From Maribacter litopenaei (lineage in GTDB: Bacteria; Bacteroidota; Bacteroidia; Flavobacteriales; Flavobacteriaceae), in contig NZ_CP104205.1 of assembly GCF_025244665.1 (NCBI RefSeq), positions 2,973,001 through 3,037,000 on the forward strand: a stretch of DNA of 64,000 bases. Reading direction: 5' to 3'. Numbering within the stretch: position 1 is the stretch's first letter; every line of letters begins with the position of its first letter. The notes below the pieces were generated by a model. The model did not search any database. It worked only from the letters and a program-made list of their open reading frames with translations, and was not told where the DNA came from. Shown here piece after piece: positions 29,980 through 41,605 of the stretch. The position numbers were made by a program, and so were the translations under genes.

Positions 29980-30765
29980 ATGCCTTTAATAGCTTCAAAA
30001 GACTTAATGGAACCAAAAAATGATAAAGGACGAAAGGTGGTCATCCGAATCGAAGATCTTCGAAAAAGCTTTGGAAGTAACCAGGTATTAAATGGTTTCA
30101 ATATGGTGCTACATCAAGGTGAAAATTTAGTAGTCATGGGAAAATCGGGCTCGGGCAAGTCTGTAATGATAAAATGCCTCGTTGGATTAATGACACCAGA
30201 TAGTGGATATATAGAGGTTATGGGTAGGGAGATAGGCGCCCTAGATCGTCAAAACTTGGACGAACTACGTTCAGATATAGGGTTTCTTTTTCAAGGTAGT
30301 GCTTTGTATGATTCCATGACGGTGCGAGAGAATTTAGAATTTCCGATGCGTAGACACAAAGAGAAACTAGGTGTTGTCCAAGATACTACCCCTCTGGTAG
30401 TAGAAGCATTGGAAAATGTAGGTCCGGGCCATACAATGGATTTGATGCCATCAGAGCTCTCTGGAGGAATGAAAAGACGAGTTGCCTTGGCGCGTACACT
30501 TATTCTCAAACCAAAAATCATTCTATACGATGAACCTACTAGTGGATTGGATCCTATTACGGCTAAGGAAATCATTGAATTAATGCGCAGTATCCAAAAA
30601 AAATACAATACCTCTTCTTTAATAATTACCCACGACGTAGACTGTGCCCGTGTGATATCCGAGCGAATGATTCTTTTGGTAGACGGTATAAACTACGCAG
30701 ACGGTACTTTTTCTGAATTATCATCGTCATCCGATCCAAAAGTTGAGGCGTTTTTTAAAAAATAG
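29980..30765 (+). CDS. MlaF-like ABC transporter ATPase
   Basis: A 261-residue ATPase powering the lipid transporter. Walker A GKSGSGKS near residue 50, Q-loop LFQGSALYDSMTVREN, signature SELSGGMKRRVALAR, Walker B ILYDEPTSGLDP, H-loop ITHD. GSALYDSMTV is characteristic of the Mla/Ttg2 group. It starts 10 nt after the permease. A second in-frame ATG at 30007 could also serve. Confidence 0.93.
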   Translation: MPLIASKDLMEPKNDKGRKVVIRIEDLRKSFGSNQVLNGFNMVLHQGENLVVMGKSGSGKSVMIKCLVGLMTPDSGYIEVMGREIGALDRQNLDELRSDIGFLFQGSALYDSMTVRENLEFPMRRHKEKLGVVQDTTPLVVEALENVGPGHTMDLMPSELSGGMKRRVALARTLILKPKIILYDEPTSGLDPITAKEIIELMRSIQKKYNTSSLIITHDVDCARVISERMILLVDGINYADGTFSELSSSSDPKVEAFFKK

Positions 30766-30769
30766 GAAT

Positions 30770-31750
30770 ATGACAAAGACTAAGTTGGAAAATTTAAGAT
30801 TAGGCGTATTTGTAGTCACAGGGACAATTTTGCTGCTTTTTGCTGCTTTTCTAATTGGCAATAGACAGAATATGTTCGGGAAAACTTTCGGGATAAGTGC
30901 TATATTCAAAAATGCCACTGGTCTTCAAAATGGCAATAATGTTCGTTTTTCAGGAATAAACGTTGGTACTGTAAATGGAATTGAAATGATAAACGATACC
31001 ACTATACGAGTACTTATGAGAATTGAAGATAACATGCGAAAGCATATTAAAAAAAATGCACTTGCAAGTATAGGCTCAAATGGTTTAGTTGGCAGTATGC
31101 TCATCAATATAACACCTGGCGAAGGGCCTAGTGAACTAATTGTTCCGGGAGATGAACTGCAGTCTAGAAGCAAAGTTGGCACACAAGATATGATGAGCAC
31201 CTTGAATATAACAAATGATAATGCCGCATTGTTGACTATCGATCTTTTGAAAGTCTCTAAGGCACTTACCGAAGGTCAAGGTACGTTAGGAAGATTACTC
31301 AATGATACTACTTTGGCTGACCACTTGGAGCAAACATTACAAAACTTTAAGCAAACAAGTGAAAATGCAAATACTGCCATGGATGAGTTAAATCGCTTCG
31401 TCAGAAACCTTAATTTGGAAGAAAGTGCCGCAGGTGTGTTGCTCAGTGATACCATTTCAGGGGGTAGAATCAAAAAAATTATTCAAAACCTTGATAATTC
31501 TAGTTTCCAAATAGAGAAGATTACAATGGACTTAAATACCATTGTAAATGATATCAAAGTTGGTAATGGGGCAATTGGGTATTTATCCAAAGACACCGTT
31601 TTGGTGAACCAACTAGACAGAACCATGCGGAATATTGAAGAGGGAACGGGGCGTTTTAACGAAAATATGGAAGCACTAAAACATAATTTTTTGACCCGTG
31701 GGTATTTTAGGAAATTAGAAAGACAGAAGAAAAAAGAAGAAAAACGATAG
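30770..31750 (+). CDS. MlaD-like MCE-domain protein
   Basis: About 326 residues from ATG 30770, 5 nt after the ATPase. N-terminal anchor (LRLGVFVVTGTILLLFAAFL), then one MCE domain (FKNATGLQNGNNVRFSGINV, ASIGSNGLVGSMLINITPG). A long helical tail (residues 150-326) could form the tunnel across the periplasm. Together with MlaE and MlaF this gives a three-gene Bacteroidota lipid transporter. No periplasmic MlaC or outer-membrane MlaA is seen nearby. Confidence 0.9.
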   Translation: MTKTKLENLRLGVFVVTGTILLLFAAFLIGNRQNMFGKTFGISAIFKNATGLQNGNNVRFSGINVGTVNGIEMINDTTIRVLMRIEDNMRKHIKKNALASIGSNGLVGSMLINITPGEGPSELIVPGDELQSRSKVGTQDMMSTLNITNDNAALLTIDLLKVSKALTEGQGTLGRLLNDTTLADHLEQTLQNFKQTSENANTAMDELNRFVRNLNLEESAAGVLLSDTISGGRIKKIIQNLDNSSFQIEKITMDLNTIVNDIKVGNGAIGYLSKDTVLVNQLDRTMRNIEEGTGRFNENMEALKHNFLTRGYFRKLERQKKKEEKR

Positions 31751-31940
31751 GCCCAAATTGATGACCATATCCAAAACCCTTACTTCTTTATTTTAAACAA
31801 AGCAGTCCATTTTCACTTTTGAATTGAAGGAAAGATTAAAGATTAGAACGAGTAATCCCCAATTCTTAGAATAAACGTATTGGAACCGTATTTTAATAAA
31901 AAACTATAAATCAATTTGAATACTTTTTCTCCCATATTCT

Positions 31941-33738
31941 ATGATTAAAAAAGCATTGTTTTATTTGTTTCTTATCGTGCTTGCCGCTGTTTTGTTTTTA
32001 AACACAAACTTTAAAACCATCGCTGTAGGTATTGCCATATTACTTTTCGGCATGATTATGTTGGAAGAAGGATTTAAAGGATTTGCGAAAGGCCCTTTGC
32101 AAATAATCTTAAAAAAAGCAACTGACAAGTTATACAAAAGCATTGCCGCTGGTGCAGTAGTCACCGCATTAATTCAATCAAGTTCATTGGTGTCTGCAGT
32201 AACCATTTCTTTTATTAGTGCAGGATTGGTTACTCTCCAAGGTGGAATGGGAATAATTTTTGGGGCCAATATTGGAACAACGGCTACGGCTTGGATTATT
32301 GCAGGTTTTGGTCTAAAGATCAATATTGCAGCTATGGCCATGCCAATGCTTGTGTTTGGGATAATTTTTTCGCTACAAAAAAAACCGTATTTGAAGGGAA
32401 TCGGAAATATTCTCGCGGGATTGGGATTTTTCTTCTTGGGAATACAATATATGAAAGAAGGTTTCGATGTATTTAAAGAATATATCGATCTTACCAATTA
32501 TGCCCTTCCAGGTTTCTTAGGAGTTATTGTATATGCAGGTATTGGCATCATAGTTACCTCAATTCTTCAATCCAGCAGTGCGTCCTTGGCTTTGATATTA
32601 ACTGCATTAGCTGCCGGACAAATACAATATGAAAATGCCCTTGCCCTAGCCATAGGAGCAAATATTGGCACGACCATAACAGCAATTTTGGGTTCTTTAA
32701 GTTCCAACGTTGCCGGTAAAAGACTGGCAGGAGCCCATTTATTTTTTAACCTATTTACAGGAGTCATAGCCTTGGCTATCATTTTTCCTCTTGCCAATTT
32801 TGTGAATTTCCTATCAGATATCGCCGGTGTCTCTAGAGATAATTTCACGCTAAAATTGGCAATGTTCCATACAATCTTCAACATTTTAGGCGTAATCATT
32901 ATGATACCGCTTACAAAAAGAACCGAAAAATTTCTAATCAAATTTTTCAAAGAGGATGAAGAAAAGGGTATTGAACAACCAAAATATTTAAACGAGAGCA
33001 TACTCCAGTTCCCAAGCACTGTGGTTTCAGCTTTGACCAAAGAATCCAAATATCTTTTTGAAAATGCGATTTTTGAAATAATAGCACATGCGCTGAATAT
33101 TCATAGAGGGGACATAAAATCCAACATGAATCTCTAGAGATATTTTAAAGAAAACCAAAGAGGATTTCAAAACAGATGTTCGAAACCTTTATTATAGTAA
33201 AGTAAAAACCATATATGGCGAGATCCTAAGATACGCTACTACCGCTCAAAGTACCTTGAAAATAGGCAAAGACCTAAATAATAGGATTACAGAAATCAAA
33301 ATAGCCAATCGCAAAATGGTGGAAATCATAAAGGGTGTTTTGGAATTGGGATTAAATGTATCCCAATATAGAACCTCAGAAAATATTCATATGGTCGAGG
33401 AGTATAACAAGTTTCGTGAAAAAATAATCAGGGTGTTGCGAGTAGTATATTTGTTAAGGACGCAAGTTGATAAGCAAATCTATGATTCCAAACTTTTAAT
33501 ACTTAAAAACAAAGCCAAGGATGGAAAATATCAAACCACCAAATCAATTAATAAGTTAATTAGGGATAATTTAATTACTCCTAAGATGGCATCTTCTTTG
33601 GTCAATGATAAAGATAATTTGAACGAAATCATTAAAAACCTCATAGAGGTTGCAGAACTTCTCTATGGAGAAAAAGACTCCCTATTGGAAAATACCGAAC
33701 AAAAAGATGAGTCCATACGCTTTATAGAAAAAGAATAG
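31941..33738 (+). CDS. Na+/Pi cotransporter (NptA family) with PhoU-like C-terminus
   Basis: About 598 residues. The inverted-repeat transport domain carries the two QSSS signatures (AVVTALIQSSSLVSAVT, VTSILQSSSASLALIL) with GANIGTTAT and GANIGTTITA. The C-terminal third (from ILKKTKEDFKTDV) is helical and PhoU-like. One frame break lies near 33125-33130, where CTCAGAGAT probably became CTCTAGAGAT. It imports phosphate or exports it for homeostasis. No operator palindrome lies in the 190 nt upstream, which otherwise appear empty. Confidence 0.85.
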
Positions 33739-33741
33739 TAT

Positions 33742-33963
33742 TTATAGTGTTGGTCTTATCGCCCAAATGACAGCTATTTTAGAAAAAGACTCCAGGCTAT
33801 CTTTAATCCTTTTCACAAAAAGTGGCACATTCTCTATAAGCGATTCTCCTGTGATGTCATCCACTCCTTCCATGCTATACGAGCCTTCACAAGATGTTGT
33901 AAATACAACTATTTTGTCATGATAATTTTTTGTTCGTTCTATGAATGTTTTCACGGATACCAC
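33742..33963 (-). pseudogene. Flavodoxin-family C-terminal fragment
   Basis: Seventy-odd residues. KTFIERTKNYHDKIVVFTTS followed by YSMEGVDDITGESLIENV resembles the end of flavodoxin-like proteins (the conserved 'D.ITSAS' block). The FMN-binding N-terminal half is not found upstream in any frame. It is probably a gene remnant; low certainty. Confidence 0.3.
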
Positions 33964-34087
33964 AGCAAAATTCCGCCATTTCCTTGCCTTATTTGAGCAA
34001 CTTATAGTCTTCTTAAGAATATATGTTCTTTTTTTAGGTTTTTAAGTATTCCTAATTAAATAAACATGTACTCCCATTTTTTTCAAA

Positions 34088-34101
34088 ATGACCAAAGTCA
34101 T
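34088..34101 (+). promoter_or_regulatory. FNR/CRP-type operator 4 (flavoprotein, PEP synthase)
   Basis: ATGAC-CAAA-GTCAT with -7 TAGTTTTG at 34124-34131, standard spacing. The core is identical to operator 6. Confidence 0.88.
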
Positions 34102-34152
34102 GTGTCCTTCCCTTTGTAAAAACTAGTTTTGGAAAACGAAAAAACCAAGGCT

Positions 34153-34608
34153 ATGAGAAGAAATTTAAAACACACCGAAAACCTTCAAATACTTACGAGC
34201 AACTATATAGGAAACTTAGCCTACATATCGGGAGCAAGTCCTTATATAGTGCCAATGACCTATTACTATGATAGAGAAAGTCATACCATTACAAGTTACT
34301 CTTCTGAAGGACACAAGATAGCGGCAATGCGCAAAAATAATGCTGTAGCTTTTATAGTTAATCAGATTGAAACAGTGGCAGATTGGCAAACTGTTCAAGT
34401 ACTTGGCACTTTTGAAGAGTTAAAGGGTATAGACGCAAAACATATGCTTCATAAGTTTTCGGAAGGCATAAAAGATATTTTAAGTCGCACTGAAAGAACA
34501 GATGCAAAATATATAAGTGATTTTTCGGCTAAAATTGAATCGGAGGATTCGCCCCTTGTTTTCCGAATAAATATTAGTGAGATAACAGGTAAGAAAAGGG
34601 AATCTTAG
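34153..34608 (+). CDS. Pyridoxamine 5'-phosphate oxidase-like (NimA-type) flavoprotein
   Basis: About 151 residues from ATG 34153. The upstream TTG at 34129 falls inside the -7 element and is rejected. The split-barrel flavin-binding pattern is seen in NYIGNLAYISGASPYIVPMT, SYSSEGHKIAAMRKNNAVAF and WQTVQVLGTFEEL. NimA-like relatives reduce nitroaromatics or bind flavin or F420. It is the first gene before ppsA (82 nt gap) and likely co-regulated. Confidence 0.8.
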   Translation: MRRNLKHTENLQILTSNYIGNLAYISGASPYIVPMTYYYDRESHTITSYSSEGHKIAAMRKNNAVAFIVNQIETVADWQTVQVLGTFEELKGIDAKHMLHKFSEGIKDILSRTERTDAKYISDFSAKIESEDSPLVFRINISEITGKKRES

Positions 34609-34690
34609 ATAAGTACTCCAATAAATTATGGGACGTCCAATTAAAACATCTAACAAGTTACCTCCATTTAATGCATAAACCCTCTTTGTA

Positions 34691-37093
34691 ATGCTTATAA
34701 AAAAATTCAGTCAAATCGGTATCAAGGATATTTCATCCGTGGGAGGCAAAAATGCTTCCCTTGGAGAAATGTATAATCAATTGTTACCACAAGGAGTACA
34801 TATTCCCAATGGTTTTGCCAGTACCTCTACCGCTTTTTGGAACTTCTTAAAGGAAAACGATATACAGCTTGCTCGGAAAACATAATGTCCGGATTGGACA
34901 GGAACCAGTATGCGAATTTAAATCTGATAGGTACACGGGCAAGGAACTTGATTCTTGAAAGCCCATTTTCCAAAGAATTTTCTAAAGCCCTTATACTTGC
35001 CTATAAGGACCTTTGTAACAATGGTGACTTGGCCGTGGCCGTTCGGAGTAGTGCAACTGCGGAAGATCTTCCCGATGCCAGTTTTGCTGGTCAACATGAT
35101 ACTTTTTTAAATGTTAAAGGAGAATCGGAGCTTTTGGAGGCTGTCAAGAAATGCTTCTCCTCTCTCTATACTGATAGAGCCATTAAATATAGAGAGGACA
35201 AGGGATTTGATCACAAAGATGTTGCCTTATCAGTAGGTGTACAGCTAATGGTGCGTTCAGATAAAGGATGTTCGGGGGTGGGTTTTACCATAGAGCCGGA
35301 ATCCGGTTTTGAGAACGTTGTCTTACTCTCAGGGGTTTGGGGCTTGGGTGAGAATATTGTACAAGGCATTGTAAACCCGGATGAGTTTTATGTCTTTAAA
35401 CCTAGCCTTAAAAAAGGCACTTATCCCATTATTCAGAAAAAACTGGGCGATAAAAAACTGACCATGGTCTATGCTTCGGAAAAAGAAAAGGAAACCACCT
35501 TGACCATCGATACCTCATTAGAGCTACAAGAACAGTATGTATTAACCGATAATGAAATTATAACCTTGGCCAAGTGGGCCTTACTAATAGAGGAACATTA
35601 CCATAAACCCATGGATATTGAATGGGCCAAGGATGGAATAACCAAAGAATTGTTCATCACGCAGGCCCGTCCGAGAGACGGTTCATCATACCAAGAATAA
35701 AAACATACACGTAGAATATCAGCTATTGAAGGAGGGCAAATTGCTAGTTAAAGGAGATGCCGTTGGATCTAAAATCAAAATTGGTTACCCTGTACTTTTA
35801 AATTCTCCCAATGAAGCTGGGCCTTTGACCAAAGAGTGCATTATTGTGACGGACACCATTACCCCGGATTGGGATCCTTTGCTCAAAAAGGTCGGTGGAA
35901 TTATTACGAATAAAGGGGGCAGAACCAGTCATGCGGCCATAGTTGCCCGTGAATTGGGCGTCCCGGCAATTGTTGGATGTGGCAACGCTACAGAAAAAAT
36001 AGTCAACGGTGAAATAATTACTATGTCTTGTGCCCAAGGAAAGATTGGGTACATTTATAGAGGGGAACTTCCATTTAAGGAACGTAAAATCGATTTTACA
36101 GAAATCCATCTTCCAAAAACGGAAGCCAAAATGATTTTGGCCGATCCTGAAAACGCTTTCCAACTTTCATTTTATCCCAATAATGGAATCGGTTTATTGC
36201 GGATGGAATTTATCATTACTCATTCCGTCCGAGATACACCCTATGGCTTTGGTGAAATTTGATAAACTAAAAGACTCCGAAGTAAAAAATAAAATAGACC
36301 GATTGACAAAGCAATACGCTAACAAGACCGATTATTTTGTTGATAAACTGGCGGAAGGAATTGCCGTCATAGCAGCGGCCTTTTATCCAAAAGAAGTCAT
36401 AGTAAGGCTAAGTGATTTTAAGACGAACGAATATGCCAACCTTATTGGAGGAGTGGATTTTGAACCCTATGAGGAAAATCCCATGTTGGGCTTTAGGGGT
36501 GCATCACGATACTACAGTGAGCTATATAAAGATGGTTTCGCCTTGGAATGTACAGCTATAAAAAAAGTACGTGAAAAAATGGGGCTAACCAACCTTAAGG
36601 TGATGGTTCCTTTTTGTAGAACTGTAGAGGAAGGTAAAAAAGTGCTTACAGTAATGGAAGAAAATGGACTTAAGCGCACCGAAAATGGTCCGGAAGTGTA
36701 TACCATGATAGAAATACCAAGCAATGTTATATTGGCCGAAGAATTTGCGAAAATCTTCGATGGGTTCTCAATTGGGTCTAATGATCTAACCCAATTGACT
36801 TTAGGTATAGATAGAGATTCTGAAATTATGGGAAAACTATTTGATGAAAATGATGAAGCCCCCAAACGTATGATTTCAATGGCAATTAAATCTGCAAAAA
36901 AATCAAATATAAAAATCGGATTATGCGGTCAAGCTCCCAGTGACTTTCCGAGTTTGCAAAATTTCTTATTCAAGAAGGTATTGATAGTATTTCCTTTAAT
37001 CCTGATGCGTTGCTACAGGGTATTGAAAATATTAATTCCGCTGAACAACAAAAAGTCCCTTTTGGATTTGAAGAAAGTACCGGCAAGGGCTAA
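34691..37093 (+). CDS. ppsA: Phosphoenolpyruvate synthase (pyruvate, water dikinase)
   Basis: About 800 residues. It converts pyruvate, ATP and water to PEP, AMP and Pi. ATP-grasp domain: SSVGGKNASLGEMYNQL, AVAVRSSATAEDLPDASFAG. Swivelling phosphohistidine domain: GGRTSHAAIVARELGVPAIV. C-terminal PEP-binding barrel: GFRGASRYYSE, FSIGSNDLTQLTLGIDRDS. Four breaks (34870, 35673, 36228, 36947) all obey the CCAGA rule. Repairs give QLALENIMSG, ARPETVHH, HSVQIHPMALVKF and DFPEFAKFLIQEG. The stop is at 37091-37093. Confidence 0.93.
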
Positions 37094-37229
37094 ATTATTG
37101 TTATGGAAGCTAATGTTTGAACTATCTTAATTCAGGTTTTGCAAAAGGAAAATTAGCGCTATAGCGCAAATTAAAAAGTTTTCAGCTTCTGTTTTTGAAG
37201 ACTAAATGGGTTAACACTAAAGAATCCCA

Positions 37230-37237
37230 TAAATTTG
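37230..37237 (+). promoter_or_regulatory. -7 promoter element for pta
   Basis: TAAATTTG, 23 nt before the GTG start at 37260. No operator palindrome lies at the standard distance. An unrelated perfect palindrome, GCGCTATAGCGC, is at 37156-37167. Confidence 0.5.
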
Positions 37238-37259
37238 TTAGCCACAAACCCCTTTAACT

Positions 37260-39358
37260 GTGAGCAAAGCCATTTATATTGCCACCACTGAACCAAATAG
37301 TGGAAAATCGATAGTTTCTTTAGGTCTAATGCAACTCCTACTGGGAAAAGCAGCAAGAGTTGGCTATTTCCGGCCAATAATAGACGACTTTGAAAAAGGC
37401 ACCATGGACAGCCATATCCATACTATTATTACCCACTTTGAGTTGGACTTGGAATTTACGGATGCTTATGCTTACACTAGAAGTGAAGTTGTAAAACAAA
37501 AAAATCTAGACAGGGACGATGAAATTCTTGGTCACATAATACATAAATACAAGGCAATAGAGGACCAATTTGATTTTATCCTTGTTGAGGGAACAGATTT
37601 TTACTGGTGAAGGGGCAATAATCGAATGGGATATCAATGTGCTTGTGGCCAAAAACCTTGGTATTCCTACAGTGATTATTGCAAGCGGAACCGGTAAGAC
37701 TTTGGAAGAACTCATCGGCAACCTTTTTATGGCATATGATTCCTTTAAAGAAAAGGGTGTAGAAGTGTTAATGACCGTTGCCAATAAAGTTGAGCCTAAA
37801 AATATGGATATCGTGAGTGTTGGATTGCAAAAGAAACTTCCCAATAATGTATTGGTGGGTGTCATTCCAATAAATCCGCTGTTAGGGAACCCAACTGTCA
37901 AGGAAATCTCAAAAGAACTAGAAGCCAAGATCCTTTTTGGAGAAGAATTTTTGAACAATCAAGCAGGTGGCTTTAGTGTTGGGGCAATGCAATTAAGAAA
38001 TTATCTCACCCATCTGAAAAATGACAGCTTGGTAATTACTCCTGGCGATAGGGCAGACATAATATTAGGCGCTTTACAGGCAAATATTTCTGCAAATTAT
38101 CCCAATATTTACGGAATTGTATTAACAGGTGGATTGTTGCCGGAGAAATCAATTGTTAAATTGATCAAAGGACTCTCGGATATTGTACCCATTTTATCCG
38201 TTCAGGGAGGTACTTTTTCTGTCACAAACCAAATAGGTAAAATTCGACCCAAAATCTATGCTGAGAACACCATAAAAATCAATACATCCATACAGGAATT
38301 TGAGAAATATGTTCCCACTACCCAACTGGCAGAACGTTTAATAACGTTTAAACCCCGTGGTATTACCCCTAGAATGTTCCAGTACAATCTCTTAAAAAGG
38401 GCTAAATCGGCAAAAAAACATATTGTACTGCCGGAAGGTACGGATGAGCGCATTCTGTACGCCACTAAAAAGCTAATAGACGCAGATGCTGTGACAATTA
38501 CACTATTGGGAAACCCTGAAGATATCAAGAGTAAAATCATTGAATTGGATATAGTTTTGGATGCATCGGCCATAAACATTGTAAATCCAGCAGAGTCACC
38601 ACATTTCTTAGAGTATGCAACGACCCTTTTTGAACTAAGAAAGCATAAGAACGTCAATCCGGCCATGGCAAAAGATTTGATGGAAGATGTTTCCTATTTT
38701 GGTACAATGATGGTGTACAAGGGACACGCGGACGGTATGGTATGCGGGGCAGTGCATACCACACAACACACCATAAGGCCAGCCTTACAATTTATCAAGA
38801 CGAGACCAGGGGTCTCTATTGTGTCCTCTGTATTCTTTATGTGCTTGCCCAACAGGGTAACTATCTTTGGAGATTGTGCCATAAATCCCAATCCAACCGC
38901 GGAGCAACTTTCGGAAATAGCCATCTCATCCGCGGCTACCAGTATCGCTTTTGGCATTGAACCCAAAATAGCCATGCTTTCATATTCATCAGGAGCATCG
39001 GGCGTTGGTGAAGATGTAGATCGTGTAAGGAAAGCAACCGAAATCATCAAGAAAAAAAGACCTGAACTCAAGGTTGAAGGACCATATTCAATATGATGCA
39101 GCCGTTGACAGTAAGGTGGGTCTTGCCAAACTACCTGATTCCCAAGTTGCAGGCCAGGCAAGTGTCTTCATTTTTCCCGATCTAAATACAGGAAACAACA
39201 CATATAAGGCCGTACAACGGGAAACCGGAGCATTGGCAATTGGTCCAATGCTACAAGGACTTAATAAACCAGTTAACGATCTTAGCCGCGGGTGTACGGT
39301 AGAAGACATCTACAATACGGTTATCATTACGGCAATACAGGCCCAAGGTCTTCAATGA
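37260..39358 (+). CDS. pta: Phosphate acetyltransferase, long form with N-terminal DRTGG/BioD-like domain
   Basis: About 698 residues. It interconverts acetyl-CoA and acetyl phosphate. An N-terminal P-loop-like domain ([33 protein letters not shown]) and a DRTGG-type middle precede the catalytic PTA domain ([49 protein letters not shown]). Two breaks: one extra T near 37594, and one extra base near 39088 ([15 protein letters not shown]). The GTG start is used. Its stop overlaps the ackA start as ATGA. Confidence 0.92.
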
Positions 39359-40553
39359 AAAACGAATTAATGAAAATACTTGTTCTAAATTACGGAAGCT
39401 CCTCTATTAAGTTCAAACTTTTGCAAATGCCTTTAGAAAAGTTGATTTGCTCCGGAATGGTGGAACGCATTGGTTATGAGGATGCTATTCTGAGTTTTAT
39501 AAAAGATGATATCAACATTCAAGAAACCGTTCCAATAAGGACGCATCGTGAAGGTTTAAGTCTCCTTGCCAATTATTTGACACATCCGGAAAAAGGGGTA
39601 ATTAAAAATTCGAAAGATATCTATGCCGTAGGTCACCGTGTCGTACATGGTGGCGATTCCTTCTCGGAAACGACCCTTATCAACGGAGCTGTAAAGAATG
39701 AAATAAATTACTATTCCGCATTGGCCCCTTTACACAATCCACCTAACCTGGAAGGTATTGAAATTGCAGAAAAATTATTTCCAACGGCAAAACAGGTGGC
39801 TGTATTCGATACGGCCTTCTATCAAACCATGCCCATTAAGGCTAGAAAGTATGCTATACCCAATACATTTTATACGGAGGATAACATAAAAGTTTATGGA
39901 TTTCACGGTACCAGTCATAAATATGTGTCCGAAAAAGCCATAAAATATCTTGGCAAGGAAGCCTCAAAAATAATTTCCATTCATTTAGGAAACGGATGTA
40001 GTATGACGGCTATAGTTAACGGTACAAGTGTGAATATAGTTTGGGTTTCGCCCCTTCCAACGGACTGATTATGGGATCAAGAAGTGGAGATATAGACCAT
40101 TCCGTTATATTTCACTTGGCGGAAAGTTTAGGATACTCCCTAAAAGAGATAAAACAATTATTGAATAAAAAAAGTGGAATGCTCGGACTAACAGGGTCTA
40201 GTGATTTACGGGATATACAAGCAAAAGCTGAAGAAGGGGACAAAAACTGTCAATTGGCAATTGACATGAACGCCTACCGAATTAAAAAATATATTGGAGG
40301 GTATGCCGCGGCAATGAATGGGCTCGATGCTCTTATATTTACTGCAGGTATTGGGGAGAATTCCAGTTTAATCCGAAGACTAGCCTGTTTGGACATGGAT
40401 TATCTAGGAATCCAATTGGATCGAGTCAAAAATGAAAAACATTCAAATGAATTACGAGAAATTAATACCGATTCCTCCCAAGTCAAGATTTTAGTCATTC
40501 CTACCAATGAAGAATTGGAGATTGCAAAACAAGTATTAGAATTACTTTCTTAG
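39355..40553 (+). CDS. ackA: Acetate kinase
   Basis: About 399 residues. With Pta it makes ATP from acetyl-CoA by substrate-level phosphorylation, an anaerobic energy route. Seen: [80 protein letters not shown] and [17 protein letters not shown]. The frame breaks near 40035-40040, within the [12 protein letters not shown] stretch; the exact lesion is not resolved. ATG 39355 overlaps the pta stop; ATG 39370 is the alternative. Confidence 0.93.
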
Positions 40554-40941
40554 TCATTCATTATTTCTTCTAACAGTTCTATTGCTCCTTCCCCTATTTG
40601 TATTGTTTTCTTCATGATATCTTCTAATATTGTCGTCGCTATAATTTTGAATTCTTTCATAACGCGAATGCATTAAATTTGCATTATTGTATCTTGGTGG
40701 CAACTCATTCCTACGTACCCAAATACCTCCCTCTAAAAAAATATAAGCTCTTGCGTATAAATCATAATATATAGTAAACTCAGGAAAATAGACATATCGA
40801 ACCACTTCTAGCCTATTTGGATAGAACCACGGTGGCGGCGGATTATTCCCTCTTGAAGTTATTACGACCGGATCCACAACTGACAATAAGTAAAAACACA
40901 ATCGTTTTTAGTATCGATTTACTTAATTTTCTCTGTTTCAT
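40554..40941 (-). CDS. Proline-rich small lipoprotein
   Basis: About 128 residues after repair. The leader MKQRKLSKSILKTIVFLLIV ends at a lipobox SC. The frame changes near 40872, where one extra G separates the leader from DPVVITSRGNNPPPPWFYP. The rest has a beta-like middle and an Arg/Asn-rich tail. It converges with ackA with no gap. Family not recognised. Operator 5 lies 48 nt upstream, but no well-placed -7 was found. Confidence 0.5.
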
Positions 40942-40988
40942 AAACTCGAATTAAAACGTAAATAAAAGAAAAGTTGAAAGCTATAAAC

Positions 40989-41002
40989 ATGACCTAGATC
41001 AT
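40989..41002. promoter_or_regulatory. FNR/CRP-type operator 5 (target unclear)
   Basis: ATGAC-CTAG-ATCAT. This is the only palindrome of the set without a clear -7 element at the standard distance on either strand. The nearest gene is the lipoprotein at 40941. Confidence 0.6.
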
Positions 41003-41519
41003 TCTTATATGATTTTTATATAAATGCAGTGAACACATTATTGCAATACATAGAATGTCCTAATTGTCTATAGAATGGAAATTCAAATTTTAGATTAAGA
41101 GCACCCTCTTAGATATTGCTGTAATAGGCCAACCTGAAAATCACCAACTACATATAGTTTAACATCGGCATTCATAAGGACTAGCCCATAGGCCAAATGT
41201 GAAAGTTTGCAGGCACTAATAATTTCTTGGTTTAATCCAATGAATACGGGCTTGAAGTGTGGCCCAATTTTCATTCGAGATGATTTCCCAACATTTATTG
41301 CACGCACTAATGCGTCAGAAATCTAGTCCACAAATCAAGCAGAATGCATTCTTTATTTTATTGTTGATATGGTCTTCTATAAAAATCCCTTTTGATCAAA
41401 AGCTATATCCTCCTCATAGGAAGCTTCCCAAAACGATAGAAATTAAGTGAATTACATTGGCTATCGTTTACAACTTTAGGTCTTTTAATATCACATCGCA
41501 ATCATCTAATTCAAGAAGC

Positions 41520-41533
41520 ATGACCAAAGTCAT
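41520..41533 (+). promoter_or_regulatory. FNR/CRP-type operator 6 (second YtxH trio)
   Basis: ATGAC-CAAA-GTCAT with -7 TATTTTTA at 41556-41563, standard spacing. Confidence 0.85.
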
Positions 41534-41605
41534 TTCACGTACATTATTTCCTCCATATTTTTAGTTAGAAAATTTAATGAACAAAGTAATTTTAAAACCA
41601 AGATT

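Larger units (their letters stand above)
40942..41605. other. Intergenic region with two operator palindromes
   Basis: About 660 nt with no convincing gene. A minus-strand open frame at 41095-41307 (70 codons) encodes no recognisable family and is probably chance. The stretch holds operator 5 near the left end and operator 6 near the right end. Confidence 0.5.

Noticed and set aside
41095..41307. Small minus-strand open frame of 70 codons
   Set aside because: No family resemblance, no start signal, no promoter in register; kept only as a note in the intergenic entry.
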